A DNA stretch of 64,000 nt from Lactobacillus sp. ESL0680 (GCF_029392855.1 NZ_CP113945.1:434001-498000); one strand, 5' to 3'. Numbered from the stretch's first letter, positions 24,896-34,894 are shown. The notes: generated from the sequence alone by a model not told the origin. Translations and numbers: made by a program.

Positions 24896-26273
24896 ATTTA
24901 CGCAAAGTTAATTTGGCAATACATTCACATCGTGGTGTTTGCGGCAGCATATCAACGTTCTCAATTAAGCGAACATCATAGACTTCAGATAGTAAGACGA
25001 GGTCTTGGGCCAAAGTTGATGGGTTACAAGAAATGTAAACAAAAGTTTGTGGCTTAATCTTGAGCAGGGTTTTAATTAGGCTCTTGGCTAACCCAGTTCT
25101 TGGCGGGTCAACGATTAAGGCGTCAATTGCTACACCAGTCTCTTGTAAATGCGGCAAAACTTTTTCGACACTGCCTTGAAGATAATCGGCGTTCTTAATA
25201 TGGTTAAGTTCGACATTGTGCTTAGCGTCGTCAACGGCTTCTGGAATGGTTTCAATGCCGATTACCTGTTTAACGTGTTCTGCAGCTAAGATACCTAAGG
25301 TACCAACACCGCTGTAGGCGTCAATTAAGGTTGCATCTTGGTCAAGATCTAAAAATTTCAAAGCTTCCGAATATAAATTAGCGGTTTGCTGCGGATTTAA
25401 TTGGAAGAAGGCCCGCGGTGACAAGGCAAACTTCTTACCTAAGATTTCTTCGGTAATCTTATTTTTACCGGCAAGTTTTTCGGTTTTGTTCCCCCAAACT
25501 TGTGGGTTACGCCAGTCAGTTTCATTTTGATAAACGCTGACTACGCCAGGTAATTTCATGATTTCTTGGCTTAGCGGCAACAAGTTCTTGATTTCATGAC
25601 CAACGGTAATTAAGGTTACCTGAATTTCTTTGGTTGCCTCAGCTTCGCGAACAACGATGGTCTTTAAACCGGGAGTATGCCGGTATGGATTGGCAATAGC
25701 CACGTGCATTTTTTCAACTAAAGCCTTGATTTGCCGTTCAACTTTTTGAGTAGCCTCACTTTGGGTTGGCATGTTTGGCAAGTCATAAAGATGATGCGAA
25801 TTTGGTGCAAACAAGCCTAAGTTAGTTTTACCGTGATCTTGCTCAATTTGGTACTGGGCTTTGTTGCGGTAGTGCCATTCATTTGGTGCTGGGATCGTCG
25901 GCTTAACTTTGTACTTGCGGTAGCCGCGGGGATGGAATTTTTCTAAAGCCTCGAGCACGTTGTCACGCTTAAACTCTAATTGTTTAGGGTAGGCTAGATG
26001 TGCTAGTTCAAGGCCGCCGATTGCGGGATTAACGCCCTTAGGGAAGGCAACGCGATCAGGACTTTGTTCTTTAACGCGGACAAGCTCGGCTTGAATATAG
26101 TGCGGGAAATCTTTGATGATTTTGGCAACGACGACTTCGCCTGGTAAAGCTCCTGGAATAAAAATAATCTTCTTACGGTAGTAGCCGATGCCTTCGCCGT
26201 TGATACCAAGACGTTTAATGGTAATAATTACGTCTTTTTCTTTTGGTTGGTTTCGTTTGAAATTTTTGTACAT
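24894..26273 (-). CDS. 23S rRNA (uracil-C5)-methyltransferase, RlmCD/RumA type
   Basis: A 459-residue SAM-dependent enzyme. The N-terminal TRAM domain (about residues 14-70, IKRLGINGEGIGYY) binds RNA, and the methyltransferase core has the SAM motif DAYSGVGTLGILAAE, DPPRTGL, and the catalytic cysteine in YISCNPSTLAQDL. Gram-positive homologs methylate U747 and/or U1939 of 23S rRNA to m5U. The gene is leftward, monocistronic and ends at the bidirectional terminator shared with the candidate small RNA. The ATG has AAAGAA upstream, a weak ribosome binding site. Confidence 0.92.
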   Translation of the reverse strand: MYKNFKRNQPKEKDVIITIKRLGINGEGIGYYRKKIIFIPGALPGEVVVAKIIKDFPHYIQAELVRVKEQSPDRVAFPKGVNPAIGGLELAHLAYPKQLEFKRDNVLEALEKFHPRGYRKYKVKPTIPAPNEWHYRNKAQYQIEQDHGKTNLGLFAPNSHHLYDLPNMPTQSEATQKVERQIKALVEKMHVAIANPYRHTPGLKTIVVREAEATKEIQVTLITVGHEIKNLLPLSQEIMKLPGVVSVYQNETDWRNPQVWGNKTEKLAGKNKITEEILGKKFALSPRAFFQLNPQQTANLYSEALKFLDLDQDATLIDAYSGVGTLGILAAEHVKQVIGIETIPEAVDDAKHNVELNHIKNADYLQGSVEKVLPHLQETGVAIDALIVDPPRTGLAKSLIKTLLKIKPQTFVYISCNPSTLAQDLVLLSEVYDVRLIENVDMLPQTPRCECIAKLTLRK

Positions 26274-26403
26274 AATGTTCTTTCTACAATAAATAATTAA
26301 CTATTAATAATTTATTGTACTCCTCAGAAAAAGTTTTTAGCAAGAAACACGAAAATTTGCTAGCATATAAGGTAAGGTTAAGAATTAGAAAGGTGAGGTT
26401 AAA

Positions 26404-27219
26404 ATGCCAGTCATTACTAAAGTCAGCAGTCAAAAACGACCGGGACGCTACAATATTTTTTTAGATGGGCAGTATGCTTTTTCAGCTAGTGAGCAGACAG
26501 TTGCCGAATTTATGTTATTAAAAGGGCAAGAACTAACGCCCGAAAAATTAGCGACGGTTAAAAAGTTTGATGCCGACAGCAAGGCGACCAATTTAGCTTC
26601 AAATTATCTAAGTTATCAAGCACGTACGGTTTATGAGGTCTTACAATATTTAAAAAAGCATGAGATTGATGATGAAGCTGCGCAAAGCGCGGTTACGCAA
26701 TTGAGTGCGATGGGCTTTTTGGATGATCGCAAGTATACGGCCTTGTCAATTAAGCAAAGTCTGCGCAGCGGGACTGACGGCCCGTTAACCTTAACGCGTA
26801 AGTTGACCCAGAAGGGAATTGATCCGGCAATTATTCAAGAAGAACTATCTGCAATAGCCGATGAGGATTGGCTGGACACGGGCTTGCGGGTATTAAAGTC
26901 CTTGAAGAGTCAAATCGGCAAGGTATCCGAGCGTGAATTACAGCGCAAGATGAATTCCAAGCTCATGAGTCATGGCTTTTCTAGTGGTATCGCATCATTA
27001 GTTATTGCCGAAATTGATTTAGAGCCAGACGATGAAGCACAGGTCGAAGCACTCAAAAAACAGGGCGTCAAAGCATATAAACGTTTTCGCAGGCTGCCAG
27101 AAAGTGAACGTGACCGCAAAATTCGCAATTATCTGTTTACTCACGGCTTTGCCAGTAATGAAATTGATGCATTTTTAGCTGGTGAAATTATTCCACTGGC
27201 TGAATTAGCTGAATATTAG
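26404..27219 (+). CDS. recX: Regulatory protein RecX
   Basis: A 271-residue inhibitor of RecA filament extension, in the longer Lactobacillales form. Typical RecX three-helix repeats are visible, for example RTVYEVLQYLKKHEIDDEAAQSAVTQLSAMGFLDDRKY (residues about 72-108 in part) and the C-terminal RRLPESERDRKIRNYLFTHGF. The N-terminus starts with an all-beta extension (VITKVSSQKRPGRYNIFLDG). It is far from recA (59.7 kb) here. AAGGTGAGG lies upstream of the ATG. An unknown 159-aa gene follows 10 bases later. Confidence 0.9.
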   Translation: MPVITKVSSQKRPGRYNIFLDGQYAFSASEQTVAEFMLLKGQELTPEKLATVKKFDADSKATNLASNYLSYQARTVYEVLQYLKKHEIDDEAAQSAVTQLSAMGFLDDRKYTALSIKQSLRSGTDGPLTLTRKLTQKGIDPAIIQEELSAIADEDWLDTGLRVLKSLKSQIGKVSERELQRKMNSKLMSHGFSSGIASLVIAEIDLEPDDEAQVEALKKQGVKAYKRFRRLPESERDRKIRNYLFTHGFASNEIDAFLAGEIIPLAELAEY

Positions 27220-27229
27220 GAGAAGAATA

Positions 27230-27709
27230 ATGAAACAAGCACAAGAAGAATTAACTTTTGTTGGAAGACCATTTCCTGACGCAATGATGGATCAGGAAAA
27301 ATCGTTCTCTGGCTGTAACTTAAAAATGGAAAATGATCCTGTTTTTCGCAAGTTTTTGAAGGCTAACCATTTAAGCAATAAGCGCAGCAGCTTAGTCGTG
27401 TTTGGCCCAGAAAACTTTATGTATTGGTACGGTGTAATTGTTCCTGAGGGAGTTGAAGTCCCAGCCACCTTAATGAAGTTTGTCCTGCCGCAAACTCAGG
27501 TTGCCCGAGTTGAATTGCCTAAGCAAAGTCTAGCCTTTTTCAATCAGCCGCTTAACTTTGTCTTGCCGAAATTAATTCAGGAAGTAACAGAAGAAGGGAT
27601 TCAGGTTTATGAGAATATGGGCGACAGTACCACGCCGTATATTTTGCAAAGCCTGGATTTAGACACAAAAAAACTGTCCCAAGACTTGTATCTTGAGGAC
27701 AGTATCTAA
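27230..27709 (+). CDS. Conserved hypothetical protein (159 aa) in the recX operon
   Basis: No family recognised. The chain is soluble with no membrane helix; the middle carries LVVFGPENFMYWYGVIVPEG and two predicted beta-alpha units, compatible with a small ligand-binding or GyrI-like fold, which I cannot confirm. AGGAGAAG precedes the ATG and the gap to recX is 10 bases, so they are cotranscribed. The 3' end encodes a hairpin (27675-27702) that may act as a terminator within the coding region, since the convergent gene starts its stop codon at the next base. Confidence 0.7.
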   Translation: MKQAQEELTFVGRPFPDAMMDQEKSFSGCNLKMENDPVFRKFLKANHLSNKRSSLVVFGPENFMYWYGVIVPEGVEVPATLMKFVLPQTQVARVELPKQSLAFFNQPLNFVLPKLIQEVTEEGIQVYENMGDSTTPYILQSLDLDTKKLSQDLYLEDSI

Positions 27710-28171
27710 TTAATGCTGCTTGGGGTCGATGGATAAGTTATCGTATTCGACGTATGCGCCAAGACAGGTTGACAAAAGCATAACCAAAAAGACGATGCCG
27801 ACAGATTTGCCAACAATCTGGTCAAGCGTGAGGCAATTGCGGACTAAAAACGTTGCCGCAAAGCAGAGAATAAAGTCAAGAACCATGTTGGCAAACAGTA
27901 GCAAGTAGCGCCGTCTAATACTGAAAAAACGCAGTAATTGTTTGAAGAAGCCGTCATCAACGGCTACTGCTAATAAGTCAACAGGCCGCTGGATTGTTGC
28001 CTTGATGGCAAACATGATAATTGCGCCAACTAGTGCGCCGATAGTTGTTCTGAATAAGTCAGCAGAATGCAGAACTAGCGCATCGTAGCCGATACCGATA
28101 ATTAAAAGACTGCATAGATAGGGAATTAACAGTAAAAACGTAAAAACAAGTAGAACATGACTTTTTTTCAT
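27710..28171 (-). CDS. Membrane protein of unknown function (153 aa)
   Basis: Four hydrophobic segments (about residues 6-28, 44-62, 88-110 and 121-143) separated by short loops; the middle loop is basic (RFFSIRRRY). No conserved catalytic motif is visible and I do not recognise the family. It is convergent with the 159-aa gene with no bases between the two stop codons. AACGAGG upstream provides a ribosome binding site. Confidence 0.65.
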   Translation of the reverse strand: MKKSHVLLVFTFLLLIPYLCSLLIIGIGYDALVLHSADLFRTTIGALVGAIIMFAIKATIQRPVDLLAVAVDDGFFKQLLRFFSIRRRYLLLFANMVLDFILCFAATFLVRNCLTLDQIVGKSVGIVFLVMLLSTCLGAYVEYDNLSIDPKQH

Positions 28172-28272
28172 TAAATTAACCTCGTTTCTTACGTGCTATT
28201 CTAACATATCACGAGCGTACATGATATAATGTTATTATTTATATTGATGTTTTAAGAAAGAGAGCAAAAATT

Positions 28273-29142
28273 ATGACTAGCGACCCTGCCAAGGGGAATT
28301 TATTTAAGCGATTTAAGAATAAATTTTCCCCTGCAAGTGATGAAGAAACCAAAGAACATTTAGCTAAGGAAGTTACGACACTGCTTGAGCATCAGCAAAT
28401 CAGTGAGACGGAATCTTCCATGTTAAACAATGTTTTGGATTTTCAAGGGCGGATGGTCCGTGAGGTAATGGTCCCGCGGATTGACGCGTATATGGTGGAT
28501 TGCTGTGATAGCTTTCAGGATAATCTTGATGACATTTTGCGTGAGCCTTATTCGCGCATTCCTGTGTATCAGCAGGACAAGGATAAAATTATCGGTGTAA
28601 TCCATATTCGGACGGTGTTGCGCAAGGCAAGAGAGAAGGGCTTTGACAATATTGATTATGATGATGTGATGAACCCGCCGCTGTTTGCACCGGAAACAAC
28701 GGATCTGAGTGAACTACTAGTTGAAATGCAGCAGACGCAGCAGCAACTAGCTATTTTGACGGACGAATACGGTGGTGTGGTTGGGATTGCCACGATTGAA
28801 GATTTGATTGAAGAAATTGTCGGTAATATTGATGATGAGGTCGATCACGCCGAAGTCTTGTTTAACCAGCTTGGCCCCAATAAGTACGTCATTTATGGGA
28901 AAATGCCGCTGGTTGATTTTAATGAACAATTCGGCACTGACCTTGAGATGGAGGATGTTGATACTGTTGCCGGCTTTATGATTACCAAGTTAGGGATTAT
29001 CCCGGCTAAGGGTGAAAAGTTATCGGTTAAACTCGATAATGGCATGGTATTAACAACTAGGAGAATGATGCGGTCACGGCTATTGACGGTATTATTGACA
29101 ATTCCAAATGAAAAACAAAAGGAAGAAGAGCAAAGTAATTAA
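28273..29142 (+). CDS. CBS-domain protein, CorC/hemolysin C-like
   Basis: A 289-residue protein with a CBS pair (about residues 65-185, [12 protein letters not shown] through [21 protein letters not shown]) and a C-terminal CorC/HlyC transporter-associated domain ([18 protein letters not shown]). It lacks the N-terminal DUF21 membrane domain of full-length HlyC/YrkA proteins, so it is the short, cytosolic CorC type. CorC proteins modulate Mg2+/Co2+ efflux; adenosine nucleotides bind the CBS pair. The stop shares a base with the prfC start, so the two are translationally coupled. Confidence 0.88.
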   Translation: MTSDPAKGNLFKRFKNKFSPASDEETKEHLAKEVTTLLEHQQISETESSMLNNVLDFQGRMVREVMVPRIDAYMVDCCDSFQDNLDDILREPYSRIPVYQQDKDKIIGVIHIRTVLRKAREKGFDNIDYDDVMNPPLFAPETTDLSELLVEMQQTQQQLAILTDEYGGVVGIATIEDLIEEIVGNIDDEVDHAEVLFNQLGPNKYVIYGKMPLVDFNEQFGTDLEMEDVDTVAGFMITKLGIIPAKGEKLSVKLDNGMVLTTRRMMRSRLLTVLLTIPNEKQKEEEQSN

Positions 29143-30713
29143 TGAGTGAAGGACTTTTAGATAAAGTAAAAAGAAGAAGAACATTTGCGATTATTTCGCA
29201 CCCCGATGCCGGGAAGACGACGATTACGGAACAAATGCTTCTTTTTGGTGGGGTAATCCGCAATGCCGGAACGGTTAAGGCACGTAAGACTGGTCATTAT
29301 GCCACCAGTGACTGGATGGAAATTGAAAAGCAACGTGGGATTTCCGTTACTAGTTCCGTGATGCAGTTTGAATATCAGGGCAAACGAATTAATATTCTCG
29401 ATACCCCCGGACACCAAGACTTCTCAGAAGATACATACCGGACATTAATGGCTGTCGATTCAGCCGTAATGGTTATCGACTCTGCAAAAGGTATCGAACC
29501 GCAGACTAAAAAGCTGTTCAAGGTTGTTAAGCAGCGCGGGATTCCGATCTTTACCTTTATGAACAAGCTTGACCGTGATGGTCGCCCGCCGTTAGACCTA
29601 ATTGCGGAGTTAGAAGACTTACTTGGTATTGAAGGGGTCGCAATGAACTGGCCGATTGGTTCAGGACAAACTCTGCAAGGACTATACGATATTGCCAATA
29701 ATCAGGTTGAATTGTACCGTAAAGATGGCGAAGACCGCTTTTTGTCATTAGATAAGGATGGAAAACTGCCAGCAAGTGAACCATTTAGTCAAAATTCACA
29801 ATTCCAAGATACTTTGGATGAGATTGACTTGATTAAGGAAGCCGGCAACACCTTTGACCTTGATAAAGTTATTAAGGGTGACCAGACACCGGTTTTCTTT
29901 GGTTCAGCTCTAACTAATTTTGGTGTGGAAACCTTCCTAAAGAGTTTTGTGCAATTAGCTCCGGCTCCTGAAAGTCATTTGGTTAATGGGGATGAAGAAT
30001 TAAGTCCTGATGATTCAGAATTTTCTGGTTTTGTCTTTAAAATCCAAGCTAACATGAATCCCCATCACCGTGACCGGATTGCCTTTGTCAGAGTAGGTAG
30101 CGGCGAGTTTAAGAAGGGACTTGATGTTACTTTAGCACGGACAGACAAGCCAATTCGGCTGAATAACGCTACGGAATTTATGTCTAGTGAACGTGTTCAA
30201 GTTACTGATGCCGTTGCTGGTGATATCGTTGGGTTATACGATACCGGTAATTTTCAAATTGGCGACAGTATCTATGCGGGTAAGCGCAAGGTTGTCTATC
30301 CTTCATTGCCGGAATTTACGCCGGAATTGTTTGTGCGGGTAACTGCCAAAAACGTGATGAAGCAGAAGTCGTTCCATAAGGGGATGACGCAATTGGTTCA
30401 AGAAGGCGCCATTCAGCTTTACCGCAATTACCAGACCGATGAATATATCTTAGGTGCTGTTGGTCAGCTGCAATTTGAAGTATTTAAGTTCAGAATGAAG
30501 AATGAGTACAATTCAGATGTTGAAATGACCAGTATTGGTCATCGGGTAGCTCGCTGGATTGATCCAGACCAGCTTGATCCGGCAATGTCGAACAGCCGTA
30601 ATCTACTGGTTAAGGATCGCTACGATCAGCCGCTCTTCTTATTTGAAAATCAATTTGCGGAACGCTTCTTTGAGGACAAGTATCCGGATGTTAAATTAAC
30701 TGAAAAACTTTAA
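29142..30713 (+). CDS. prfC: Peptide chain release factor 3
   Basis: A 523-residue translational GTPase that recycles RF1/RF2 after termination. G1 is [10 protein letters not shown]2 region RGISVTSS, G3 DTPGHQDF and G4 NKLDRD, all intact. The C-terminal domains ([31 protein letters not shown]) are typical of RF3 and separate it from EF-G. Length is standard. Its ATG overlaps the preceding stop (TAATG) and a terminator follows, closing the two-gene operon with the CBS protein. Confidence 0.95.
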   Translation: MSEGLLDKVKRRRTFAIISHPDAGKTTITEQMLLFGGVIRNAGTVKARKTGHYATSDWMEIEKQRGISVTSSVMQFEYQGKRINILDTPGHQDFSEDTYRTLMAVDSAVMVIDSAKGIEPQTKKLFKVVKQRGIPIFTFMNKLDRDGRPPLDLIAELEDLLGIEGVAMNWPIGSGQTLQGLYDIANNQVELYRKDGEDRFLSLDKDGKLPASEPFSQNSQFQDTLDEIDLIKEAGNTFDLDKVIKGDQTPVFFGSALTNFGVETFLKSFVQLAPAPESHLVNGDEELSPDDSEFSGFVFKIQANMNPHHRDRIAFVRVGSGEFKKGLDVTLARTDKPIRLNNATEFMSSERVQVTDAVAGDIVGLYDTGNFQIGDSIYAGKRKVVYPSLPEFTPELFVRVTAKNVMKQKSFHKGMTQLVQEGAIQLYRNYQTDEYILGAVGQLQFEVFKFRMKNEYNSDVEMTSIGHRVARWIDPDQLDPAMSNSRNLLVKDRYDQPLFLFENQFAERFFEDKYPDVKLTEKL

Positions 30714-30716
30714 AAC

Positions 30717-30749
30717 AAAATGGTTGGCAATTAATGTCAACCGTTTTTC
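30717..30749 (+). terminator. Terminator of the corC-like/prfC operon
   Basis: AAAATGGTTGGCA pairs with TGTCAACCGTTTT (two G-U pairs), followed by T residues. Confidence 0.75.
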
Positions 30750-30779
30750 TTATGCTCTAATTTCTTCTGTTTATGGCGG

Positions 30780-31607
30780 TTAATTTAAGAAAAGTAGCAC
30801 TTCTTTCTTTAAACTAGTGCTTAAGTCGGTAGCGCCCAGTTCATGAAGTATGTTTATATAATGTAATGCTAGGTCCTTATCGTTATTGCAAATAGCTATT
30901 CTAGTTTGGGCAATTAATAATTTGTCGTATTGTCTGTTTTTTTGACAAATTTGGCAGGTACTTTTTAAAGCTTGAATTGCTTGTGTTATGTTGCCTGAGC
31001 GCATTAAGAGAATACCCCGATTTAAAAGAAAACTAGCTTTAAGTGATTTTAAAAAAGGATATTTGGTATTAATTACAGTAATAGCCTGCTTTGAAATTTG
31101 ATTCATGGTTTCTGTATCGAATATAAAGAATATCATATTGAGGATGTGTAAATCTAAAATAGTCCAGGTATCGTATTTAGAAAATTGGTCATTCCAAAGA
31201 GGGATAAGCATTTTTTTGGCTAGAGTAAGCCCTAGCTGGTCTTTATCATTTTTGAAGGCAGTTAATATGATTTTTATATGTGTAATGTCAGGATCATCAG
31301 CTAAATAAGAACATTTTTTAAGTAGCTCATTAATGGTGGCAGTTTCAGTATTGTAAGTAATATTTAGAAAAGAATAAATGATATCTTCTTTTGGAGTAAA
31401 AGAATAGTTGTTTCTAATATATTCAAATTCCGTTTGAGAAACACCTAATTTTTCTAAAATTACTTTAGCATTTTCATATAATAAATCCTGATTGGAATGT
31501 TCAATTTTAGAGATAGCACTTCTAGTATATAGAGTTTTAGCTAGATCCGTTTGCGTGATTTTACGTGCTATGCGAAGATCTTTAATGTTTTCTCCTACCG
31601 ACTTCAT
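30780..31607 (-). CDS. Rgg-like transcriptional regulator (XRE HTH plus helical repeats)
   Basis: A 275-residue regulator. Residues about 6-60 form an XRE helix-turn-helix (GENIKDLRIARKITQTDLAK, RSAISKIEHS), and the rest is an all-helical TPR-like domain of the size and pattern seen in Rgg/GadR/MutR quorum-sensing regulators (MNQISKQAITVINTKYPFL, LKSTCQICQKN). Rgg proteins bind short peptides imported by oligopeptide permease. GAGGTG lies four bases before the ATG. It is divergent from a 12-codon gene with its own signals, and followed closely by the terminator region of prfC, so it is probably monocistronic. Confidence 0.8.
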   Translation of the reverse strand: MKSVGENIKDLRIARKITQTDLAKTLYTRSAISKIEHSNQDLLYENAKVILEKLGVSQTEFEYIRNNYSFTPKEDIIYSFLNITYNTETATINELLKKCSYLADDPDITHIKIILTAFKNDKDQLGLTLAKKMLIPLWNDQFSKYDTWTILDLHILNMIFFIFDTETMNQISKQAITVINTKYPFLKSLKASFLLNRGILLMRSGNITQAIQALKSTCQICQKNRQYDKLLIAQTRIAICNNDKDLALHYINILHELGATDLSTSLKKEVLLFLN

Positions 31608-31647
31608 AGTTCACCTCTAGTGTTCTAATTAAGAAACTTTTGTCTAA

Positions 31648-31660
31648 CTATTTTCAATAG
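31648..31660. promoter_or_regulatory. Short inverted repeat between the Rgg-like gene and the 12-codon gene
   Basis: CTATT-TTC-AATAG is a perfect 5-bp dyad in the divergent control region, 47 bases upstream of the regulator's ATG. A candidate regulator binding site; short enough to be chance. Confidence 0.3.
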
Positions 31661-31719
31661 ATAGTAGAATTAAAAATAATTGAATGCTATTAACTGCTTT
31701 TGGACAAAGGAGAAAAATT

Positions 31720-31758
31720 ATGGATGATATGCCTCTTTTAGCTGGTAGAAGATTATAA
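31720..31758 (+). CDS. Twelve-residue peptide gene, candidate leaderless signal
   Basis: ATG at 31720 encodes MDDMPLLAGRRL and stops. It has a full AAAGGAG eight bases before the ATG, an extended -10-like TGCTATTAA upstream (31685-31693), and a perfect 15-bp terminator 27 bases after the stop, so it stands as an independent gene. It is divergent from the Rgg-like regulator. The arrangement matches leaderless peptide pheromones such as SIP beside RopB in Streptococcus pyogenes (established for that system). No secretion signal is present. A regulatory upstream peptide is another option. Confidence 0.5.
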   Translation: MDDMPLLAGRRL

Positions 31759-31785
31759 ATTATTGTAGGTTAATCAAGATAACTA

Positions 31786-31822
31786 AAAGGAATTAGTATT
31801 AATACTAATTCCTTTATTTTTT
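31786..31822. terminator. Bidirectional terminator after the 12-codon gene
   Basis: A perfect 30-base palindrome (AAAGGAATTAGTATT and its complement) followed by ATTTTTT. It also contains the stop region of the convergent 87-aa gene. Confidence 0.85.
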
Positions 31823-32077
31823 ATGTTTTTCTTGTTTACGGCGGTTAATTCTATCTTTAATGTCTAATATGGCGCAGATTGAAAAATAAATACCTAAAAC
31901 AACAAAAGTAACGGAAATCGCTTTGGCAAAAACGCCGAAGTTAGTCATGACTGTCCAGATTAAGAAGCAGACATAACATGACGAAATAACACCAACAATT
32001 CTGCTGATCTTGCGTTCAAGGTTAATCAAGTGGAAAAATCTACCTTCACTTAAATTTTTGATTTCTTTCTTTTTCAT
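31814..32077 (-). CDS. Small membrane protein (87 aa)
   Basis: Two hydrophobic helices (about residues 25-44 and 50-70) with basic ends (MKKKEIKN; RINRRKQEKHKK), so both termini are predicted in the cytoplasm. No family recognised. AGGT lies about ten bases before the ATG. Its end overlaps the bidirectional terminator. It faces the 12-codon gene and could be part of the same locus, but no evidence beyond position supports that. Confidence 0.55.
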   Translation of the reverse strand: MKKKEIKNLSEGRFFHLINLERKISRIVGVISSCYVCFLIWTVMTNFGVFAKAISVTFVVLGIYFSICAILDIKDRINRRKQEKHKK

Positions 32078-32181
32078 TTGTCGTTACCTATAGTTAAATT
32101 TATTTATTTAAAAATTAAAACAATATTAGCATTATTTATTGTAATTGTTAATTGAATTTTGCGATAAGTTAGAATAAATAA

Positions 32182-32217
32182 AAACAGCACTTTAAGAATC
32201 ATCTTAAAGTGCTGTTT
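32182..32217 (-). terminator. Terminator of the 93-aa DUF1827-like gene
   Basis: A perfect 16-bp stem (AAACAGCACTTTAAGA and its complement, loop of four). On the minus strand it is followed by a T-rich tail. Confidence 0.88.
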
Positions 32218-32233
32218 ACTAGCAATAACTATC

Positions 32234-32515
32234 TTATTTATCAACGTGAATTTCGACCACGCGTTGATCTTTATCAAAGGTTAGCAAATATGAAGGATCG
32301 TTCTCTTTAATCAAGCGTTTGATAATGAACTCGACCTCATCCTTACGGACGCGGCGGTCATGGTTCTCGATCGCAATCCCGATTGCCTTATCACTCTCAG
32401 TATAAATAACAGAAGTATTACCTAAAGAATAAACTTTGACATAGTTCACATCAGTTGAGTTAAGCTGACTGTGAACTAAATCCCGATAGCTATTGGTTAC
32501 ATCTATTAAATGCAT
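32234..32515 (-). CDS. DUF1827-like conserved protein
   Basis: A 93-residue soluble protein starting MHLIDVTNSYRDLV and ending EIHVDK; it looks like the DUF1827 family found next to clpE in many Lactobacillales. The function is unknown. The charged segment ENHDRRVRKDEVEFIIKRLIKE is the most distinctive part. The ATG at 32515 is preferred to an in-frame GTG at 32524, which would overlap the ribosome binding site. A perfect terminator follows, and it lies downstream of clpE, possibly sharing read-through transcripts. Confidence 0.7.
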   Translation of the reverse strand: MHLIDVTNSYRDLVHSQLNSTDVNYVKVYSLGNTSVIYTESDKAIGIAIENHDRRVRKDEVEFIIKRLIKENDPSYLLTFDKDQRVVEIHVDK

Positions 32516-32588
32516 GGATTTCACCCGTTTCTTGTAGTAGTTTTATTAACTCTAGTATAACGCTAAATTATCATTTTTTCCCAACATA

Positions 32589-32625
32589 AAAGCATGATTA
32601 TCGTAATTTACAGTAATCATGCTTT
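32589..32625 (-). terminator. Terminator of clpE
   Basis: AAAGCATGATTA pairs with TAATCATGCTTT (perfect 12 bp, loop of 13). The T-run on the minus strand is short (TTTTA). Confidence 0.6.
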
Positions 32626-32638
32626 CTTCATATTTTAA

Positions 32639-34831
32639 TTAAAGTTCAGTGTCTGCATCAGTTGTTTCAATAGTGGCAGGTTGCTCATTAATTACAATCT
32701 GGTCGCCAGCAACACTGGCAGTTAAATTCTTGGCATCTGGATGGTCAAGCTTGAAGTCAGCTACCCGATCTTCAATTTCTTCTTGGATAATTCTGCGTAA
32801 AGGCCGCGCACCCATTGCTGGATTGTAACCTTCCTCGATTAACTTCTTCTTGGCATCATCAGTTACCGTAATTTGCAAGCCTTGGTTCTTAACCATGTTG
32901 TTGGTTTCATCAAGCATCAAGTTAACAATCTTAACTAAGTCTTCCTTTGATAACTCGTTGAATTCAATGACATCATCAAGCCGATTTAAAAATTCAGGCT
33001 TGAAGAATTGACTCATTGAGCTTCTTGCAGAATCTTTTTCTTCATCTGTATTTTCAGCCGCAAAGCCAACGCTGGTGTTCTTAATACCTTGACCGGCATT
33101 AGAAGTCATGATGATAATCGTATCTTTAAAGGAAACTGTCCGACCTTGTGAGTCAGTCAAGCGACCATCGTCTAATATTTGTAAGAATAAGTTCATTACT
33201 GATGGGTCAGCCTTTTCGATTTCATCAAGCAAAATTAGACTGTAAGGGTGACGGCGAACTTGTTCGGTTAATTGACCTGCTTCTTCATAGCCAACATAGC
33301 CGGGAGCAGAACCGATTAATTTGGAAACAGAGTAGGATTCCATAAATTCTGACATATCAAAACGAATCATGGCATTTTCTGAACCAAACATTTGCTTAGC
33401 TAATTGCTTAGCTAGTTCTGTCTTACCAACCCCAGTTGGACCAACAAAGAGGAAGGAGCCAATTGGACGACCGGACTTGTTAAAGCCAATTCGGTTGCGG
33501 CGAATTGCGCGGGCAACCTTATCAACGGCCTGGTCTTGACCAATGACGTGAGCCTTTAAAGTAGGGGCCAAAGTTTGTAATTGATTTTCTTCTTGCTTTT
33601 GCAGGTCGCCAACAGGAATACCAGTCTTTTCTTCAACAATCTTGTTCATGATTTTGCTGGTGATAACTGGTGACTTATCGGGATCAATCTTTTGGTCTTT
33701 TACCTTGTTGTACTTCTCAATCTGGTCACGGTAATATGCGGCCTTTTCGTAGTCCTCATTTTTTAATGATTCCTGCTTTAATTCTTGAGCAGCAGTGATG
33801 CGTTCCTTGAGCTTGTCCTTGTCAACATAAGGAATGGTTAAGTTCATTCTTGAACCAGCCTCGTCAAGCAGGTCAATGGCCTTGTCAGGCAAGAAGCGAT
33901 CTTGGATATAGCGTTCTGATAATTCGGCTGCCGACTTGATTGCATCATCAGTATAGTGAACGTGGTGGTAATCTTCGTAACGTTTTTGAATTCCTTTTAA
34001 GATGCGAATAGTTTCCGCAACTGATGGTTCTTTAACGTCAACAGGTTGGAATCGCCGAGCAAGCGCGGAATCTTTTTCGATTTCACGGTATTCTTTTAAG
34101 GTTGTTGCACCGACCAGTTGTAAGTCGCCGCGGGCTAGGGCAGGCTTAATAATATTACCTGCATCCATGCCGCCTTCAGCGTTACCAGCACCGACAATTT
34201 CGTGAATTTCATCAATAAATAAGATAATATCGTCGTGCTGTTGCAATTCTTTAATTAATTGCTGCATGCGCTGTTCGAATTGACCACGGATGCCAGTTCC
34301 TTGAACAAGTGAAACGACGTTTAGTGAAATAATGCGCTTGTCCTGTAATTTAGCAGGTACTGAACCATCGACAATTTGTTGCGCCAGTCCTTCGACAACC
34401 GCTGTTTTACCAACACCGGCTTCACCAATTAATACTGGATTATTTTTAGTTCTTCTATTTAATATCTCAATTACGCGCGCAATTTCCTTATCTCGACCAA
34501 TAACTGGGTCGATTTTGCCCTTTTTAGCTAGTGCTGTTAAGTCAGTACCATATTGGTCAAGTAGTGAACGGCCACCGCCGGCACCATTATTTGGCCGTTG
34601 CGGTTGTTCATGATTAGCATTATTAAATGCAGCATTATTTGCGTTCATACTATTAAATAAGTCATCAAAGTCTCCAAAGAAACCGTTGTTGTCATTATTC
34701 ATATTAATATTTCCTTGTTGTTTAAGTTGTTGATAACATTGTCCACATAAATTAATTTCGCGACTTTGACCATTGACCTTGGCGTAAAGGTGAATGGAAG
34801 CAGGCCGCTTTTGACAGTTTTGACAAAGCAA
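32639..34831 (-). CDS. clpE: ATP-dependent Clp protease ATP-binding subunit ClpE
   Basis: A 730-residue class I HSP100. The N-terminal C4 zinc finger (C3, C6, C29, C32) identifies ClpE rather than ClpC or ClpL. Two AAA+ modules carry Walker A GEAGVGKT and GPTGVGKT with Walker B motifs ILFIDEIHE and LILLDEIEK; a UVR-like coiled segment ([14 protein letters not shown]) lies between them. It unfolds damaged proteins for ClpP under stress. The start is TTG, supported by AAAGGCGG nine bases upstream. A CIRCE-like operator overlaps the promoter, which implies HrcA control, while ClpE is more often known as a CtsR target. Confidence 0.95.
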   Translation of the reverse strand: MLCQNCQKRPASIHLYAKVNGQSREINLCGQCYQQLKQQGNINMNNDNNGFFGDFDDLFNSMNANNAAFNNANHEQPQRPNNGAGGGRSLLDQYGTDLTALAKKGKIDPVIGRDKEIARVIEILNRRTKNNPVLIGEAGVGKTAVVEGLAQQIVDGSVPAKLQDKRIISLNVVSLVQGTGIRGQFEQRMQQLIKELQQHDDIILFIDEIHEIVGAGNAEGGMDAGNIIKPALARGDLQLVGATTLKEYREIEKDSALARRFQPVDVKEPSVAETIRILKGIQKRYEDYHHVHYTDDAIKSAAELSERYIQDRFLPDKAIDLLDEAGSRMNLTIPYVDKDKLKERITAAQELKQESLKNEDYEKAAYYRDQIEKYNKVKDQKIDPDKSPVITSKIMNKIVEEKTGIPVGDLQKQEENQLQTLAPTLKAHVIGQDQAVDKVARAIRRNRIGFNKSGRPIGSFLFVGPTGVGKTELAKQLAKQMFGSENAMIRFDMSEFMESYSVSKLIGSAPGYVGYEEAGQLTEQVRRHPYSLILLDEIEKADPSVMNLFLQILDDGRLTDSQGRTVSFKDTIIIMTSNAGQGIKNTSVGFAAENTDEEKDSARSSMSQFFKPEFLNRLDDVIEFNELSKEDLVKIVNLMLDETNNMVKNQGLQITVTDDAKKKLIEEGYNPAMGARPLRRIIQEEIEDRVADFKLDHPDAKNLTASVAGDQIVINEQPATIETTDADTEL

Positions 34832-34865
34832 TTATACTTACCGCCTTTCATTTCAAGTTTACTAA

Positions 34866-34894
34866 ATTATATAATTAGCACTCTCAATAATCAA
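34866..34894 (-). promoter_or_regulatory. Promoter of clpE
   Basis: On the minus strand TTGATT (34889-34894) and TATAAT (34866-34871) with a 17-base spacer. The -35 and most of the spacer lie inside the CIRCE-like element. Confidence 0.7.

Noticed and set aside
29375..29698. 107-codon antisense ORF in prfC
   Set aside because: Overlaps the conserved GTPase domain; no supporting signals.
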